From assembly GCF_024170505.1 (NCBI RefSeq), contig NZ_JALJYG010000006.1:62001-126000 (forward strand): 64,000 nucleotides of DNA, written 5' to 3'. Source of the stretch: Methanocalculus alkaliphilus. GTDB lineage: Archaea > Halobacteriota > Methanomicrobia > Methanomicrobiales > Methanocorpusculaceae. The notes below the pieces were generated by a model. That model had not been told where the DNA came from, searched no databases, and saw only the letters and a list, made by a program, of their open reading frames with translations. Below, piece by piece: positions 61,623 to 64,000 of this stretch (its first letter is position 1; every line of letters begins with the position of its first letter). The position numbers were made by a program, and so were the translations under genes.

Positions 61623-63397
61623 TCAGAAGAGGAAGAGAATCAAAGCATCAGTTGCCGACACTCCCGGCCGTAGCGGTGGCACTATGCATCGTCCTCCTCC
61701 TCATCACCCCGCATGCTGCAATCCCCACCCTGTACTCTCCTGAATCTGATGCATTCACCCCGATGCATGACCGGGTTTCGGTCCTGAGGCAGGTCTCGCA
61801 GGATACTACAGGCGTCGCCATCCCGCTGATGGAGGAGATCTTTTTGAGTTCCGGCACCCTCATTCTCAACCTTAATCTGAAGGACTTTGAATCCGCAGAG
61901 AGGGATCTTGATGAGTACCTTGCCCGATCACGACAGTTTGACAACCTGGTGATCCGGCTTGATATGTCCCAGTCGGATCTTGATGAGTGGCGTCGGCTGA
62001 ATGCGCAGAACAGGGAGGATCTCATCTCATTATTTGAGGATACCCAGCGCTTCTCTGATCTGAAAAGGCTTGAGATCGAATATCGGGATGCGAATGATCC
62101 GGATATGCTCTACTCTGTCATGTATGAGGGGGAGGGGCTCAGATCGAGAATACGGGAGGCGGTATCATCGTATGCGGGTCGGAGTGACGAGGTGGTCGCA
62201 GCCTCGGAACGGTACGGTGTTGAGACGGCTGACTACATACAGAGTGTCGATGATGCACGTACACTCTCTGCGAGTGTTGAGGAGGAGCAGGAGGAGCGAT
62301 CATCGACCATACGGACGGCGGTCCCCCCAAAGGAAGGCCGATCGATCACCATCGCCATTGCCCCTGAAGAGGTGCGGTATGGCGATACCCTGACAATATC
62401 CGGCCGTATCATCGGGTCCGGAAGCCGGGATGTCGAACTCTTCCTTGACAGCGGACTGCTCTGGAGTGGTGCTGCCGCATCTGACGGAGCCTATCGTTAC
62501 CAGATGCGAATCGGGATGATCCGTTCAGGGATGCATACACTCTATGCGACCAGTGACGGCGCCTTCTCGGATGTCCTGACGTTCCGGGTCATCCGATCCC
62601 CGACATCCCTGACGCTCTCTTCGTCCGGAGGGGGGAATGTACATGGAGTGCTACTCTCCGGGGATACCCCGGTCTCCAGGGCTCCGATCAGAATCCTCTC
62701 CGCAGGAAGGCAGGTTGCAACCATGACGACTGATGCGGAAGGCCGGTTTGCTGGTCCGCTCAGGCTGCCACCTGGTGATCACCGGGTCATTGCAGCCTTC
62801 GATGATGTCAGGTTTCCGCTTGAACCTTCATGGAGTGGTGAGGTGCTTCTCCATCTCCCACCCGAAGAGGAGAGGCAGTGGTTCAGATCAAGCCACCCAC
62901 AGGATCCCGCCGCTGAGGGTGGGAGGATCAGGGAGGTCATCCTCCCCATTCTGATCGTTCTCGTACTGCTTGCTCTGGCCAATTGGGGATTCCGGAACCT
63001 GCGGCGCAGGCAGACCATCCCCGATCCCCCGGCTCCCTTTATGGTGGCGTTACCGGATGATATCGAAGAGAGCCACGAAGGTGCTCCCGAACCGGATCTA
63101 CCTCCACAACCGGAGGGGGTGGCAGATACGGTACTTGAAGCGTATCATGCCGCTGCCGGATCCGATTATCCGGCCGCGCTCCGCCATCTCTTCATCTCCC
63201 TCGCCGGTGCTGCCGGGCTGGAGGATCCCGCCTGTTCGACGGTCGGGGATCTCCGAAAGGCTCAATCATCCGATCCCCGTATACACGCATGGCTGACTGT
63301 GTATGAACGGGTCCTGTATGCAGGGTATCATCCGACGGATGAGGAGCGCGACCGGCTCCTCGCCGAGTATCGTGTCCTCCGGGAGGTGCCGCCATGA
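61619..63397 (+). CDS. Membrane protein with Ig-like domain and DUF4129-like tail
   Basis: A 592-residue protein starting at TTG 61619. There is an N-terminal membrane segment (AVAVALCIVLLLITPHAA), a helical extracytoplasmic region (about 60-230), an Ig/carboxypeptidase-regulatory-like region (about 240-410), a second membrane segment (VILPILIVLVLLALANWGF) near 445, and a cytosolic domain ending VYERVLYAGYHPTDEERDRL, which fits DUF4129. DUF4129 proteins occur with MoxR ATPases, DUF58 and transglutaminase proteins. It overlaps its neighbours on both sides (TTGA and ATGA). Confidence 0.75.
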   Translation: MIRRGRESKHQLPTLPAVAVALCIVLLLITPHAAIPTLYSPESDAFTPMHDRVSVLRQVSQDTTGVAIPLMEEIFLSSGTLILNLNLKDFESAERDLDEYLARSRQFDNLVIRLDMSQSDLDEWRRLNAQNREDLISLFEDTQRFSDLKRLEIEYRDANDPDMLYSVMYEGEGLRSRIREAVSSYAGRSDEVVAASERYGVETADYIQSVDDARTLSASVEEEQEERSSTIRTAVPPKEGRSITIAIAPEEVRYGDTLTISGRIIGSGSRDVELFLDSGLLWSGAAASDGAYRYQMRIGMIRSGMHTLYATSDGAFSDVLTFRVIRSPTSLTLSSSGGGNVHGVLLSGDTPVSRAPIRILSAGRQVATMTTDAEGRFAGPLRLPPGDHRVIAAFDDVRFPLEPSWSGEVLLHLPPEEERQWFRSSHPQDPAAEGGRIREVILPILIVLVLLALANWGFRNLRRRQTIPDPPAPFMVALPDDIEESHEGAPEPDLPPQPEGVADTVLEAYHAAAGSDYPAALRHLFISLAGAAGLEDPACSTVGDLRKAQSSDPRIHAWLTVYERVLYAGYHPTDEERDRLLAEYRVLREVPP

Positions 63398-64000
63398 GAT
63401 CGTCTCTTCTTATCGCCGGTCTCCTCATCCTCCTCACCCTGGGTGCTGCCGGCGCCCATCTCCAGGCAACCAATGCTGAACTGTCACGGTTCAATCCCGG
63501 CTGGAATGGGACCGCGGCCTTCTTCTCCCTGTCAGAGAGTAAGGGCGCCGTGATCCACAGTCCTGGGACCACCCCCCCTCTCCATCCGGATCGGTATCTC
63601 ATCATCGCTCCTGATGGGATAGGTGCCGAATCGATAGCCAGAGGGGTTCTTGGAGCCGGAGGGACCGTCATCATCGCTGATGAGGAGGGGGGTGCAAACC
63701 AGCTTCTTGAGGCACTTGGTCTGGGGATGCGCATCAATCCCGGAAATGTATCAAGTGTTGATATGGAGTTTGCATCTACCAGGACGGTGCGTGCCGACGT
63801 CAGTTCGAACCACTGGCTCTTTGAGGGTGTTGAAACTCTCGTCTTTAACCGCCCCTCGTCCATCGAGGGGGGTGAGGAGCTCGTCCGGACATCGGTCTTC
63901 TCCTGGATCGATCATGATGGCGACGGCAGCCCCGGACCTGGCGAGGAGCTTGGCCGCTATACATTGATCGCATCGGAGAGGGCCGGGGCCGGTGAGATGA
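63394..64000 (+). CDS. DUF4350-like membrane-associated protein (partial)
   Basis: The frame starts at ATG 63394, overlapping the previous stop (ATGA), and runs off the right edge with no stop. The N-terminal MRSSLLIAGLLILLTLGAAG is a signal or membrane anchor. The rest has YLIIAPDGIGAESIARGVL, GGTVIIADEEGGANQLLEAL and a Gly/Asp-rich IDHDGDGSPGPGEELGRY, consistent with a DUF4350-like Rossmann-type domain. It is probably a member of the MoxR/DUF58/DUF4129 gene set. Function unknown. Confidence 0.7.
   Translation, partial: MRSSLLIAGLLILLTLGAAGAHLQATNAELSRFNPGWNGTAAFFSLSESKGAVIHSPGTTPPLHPDRYLIIAPDGIGAESIARGVLGAGGTVIIADEEGGANQLLEALGLGMRINPGNVSSVDMEFASTRTVRADVSSNHWLFEGVETLVFNRPSSIEGGEELVRTSVFSWIDHDGDGSPGPGEELGRYTLIASERAGAGEM

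Overview
The window is a gene-dense piece of an archaeal chromosome, most likely from a hydrogenotrophic methanogen of the Methanomicrobiales. The evidence is a set of archaeal information-processing genes (L15e, L37Ae, RpoP, RNase P proteins, SBDS, Brix, Pcc1, prefoldin beta, proteasome alpha, topoisomerase VI B, archaeal CoaD and NadM), TATA-type promoters, an intron-bearing tRNA-Tyr, and methanogen-type genes (MfnB for methanofuran, an HdrA-like flavoprotein, a CofA-like aldehyde dehydrogenase). The genus cannot be decided from the sequence. There is no rRNA, CRISPR array, insertion sequence or prophage.

Layout. 1-5.1 kb: end of a probable trm1, tRNA-Arg, a lipid prenyltransferase, a bactofilin-like protein, a DUF116 protein, and a three-gene operon gamma carbonic anhydrase / short HdrA-like protein / MtnA. 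5.1-9.9 kb: coaD, pyrBI, and the operon RecJ-like DHH / PUA / NAC / TrmI. 10-16.5 kb: nnr-moaC, then the archaeal translation, RNA-processing and proteasome superoperon from L15e to prefoldin beta; the exosome genes rrp4-rrp41-rrp42, which often lie between SBDS and L37Ae, are absent. 16.5-20.1 kb: aldehyde dehydrogenase, leuA, a probable new structured small RNA, tRNA-Asp, and tRNA-Tyr with a 33-nt intron.

20.2-28.1 kb is a complete polyphosphate operon with overlapping genes: two tandem ppk1 paralogues, a fusion of a CHAD domain with a calcineurin-like phosphoesterase, and ppx. This is the most coherent unusual system in the window. 28-33 kb: a HEAT-repeat protein, an ArsR-like regulator with an Hsp20 partner and a palindromic operator, guaB, mfnB, a HisA-like protein, and tmk, whose only plausible start is CTG. 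33-47.5 kb: valS, a DUF92 kinase-like protein, ychF, a DUF4143 ATPase behind three 23-bp-spaced iterons, a nadM-larB pair, hisS-top6B and a beta carbonic anhydrase.

47.6-54.6 kb: ilvD, a CHASE4-HAMP-PAS sensor with no kinase module, and a large AT-richer secreted protein with a strong promoter, a leader of about 340 nt and a hairpin terminator. 54.6-60.4 kb: tetrapyrrole operon (precorrin-2 dehydrogenase, hemA, hemB, hemL, hemC, cobA) without hemD. 60.5-64 kb: tRNA-Gly, a secreted protein, and the start of a membrane cluster resembling MoxR/DUF58/DUF4129/DUF4350 loci, cut by the window edge. Start codons were chosen from conserved N-termini, ribosome-binding sites and overlaps; where they differ from the longest reading frame this is stated.
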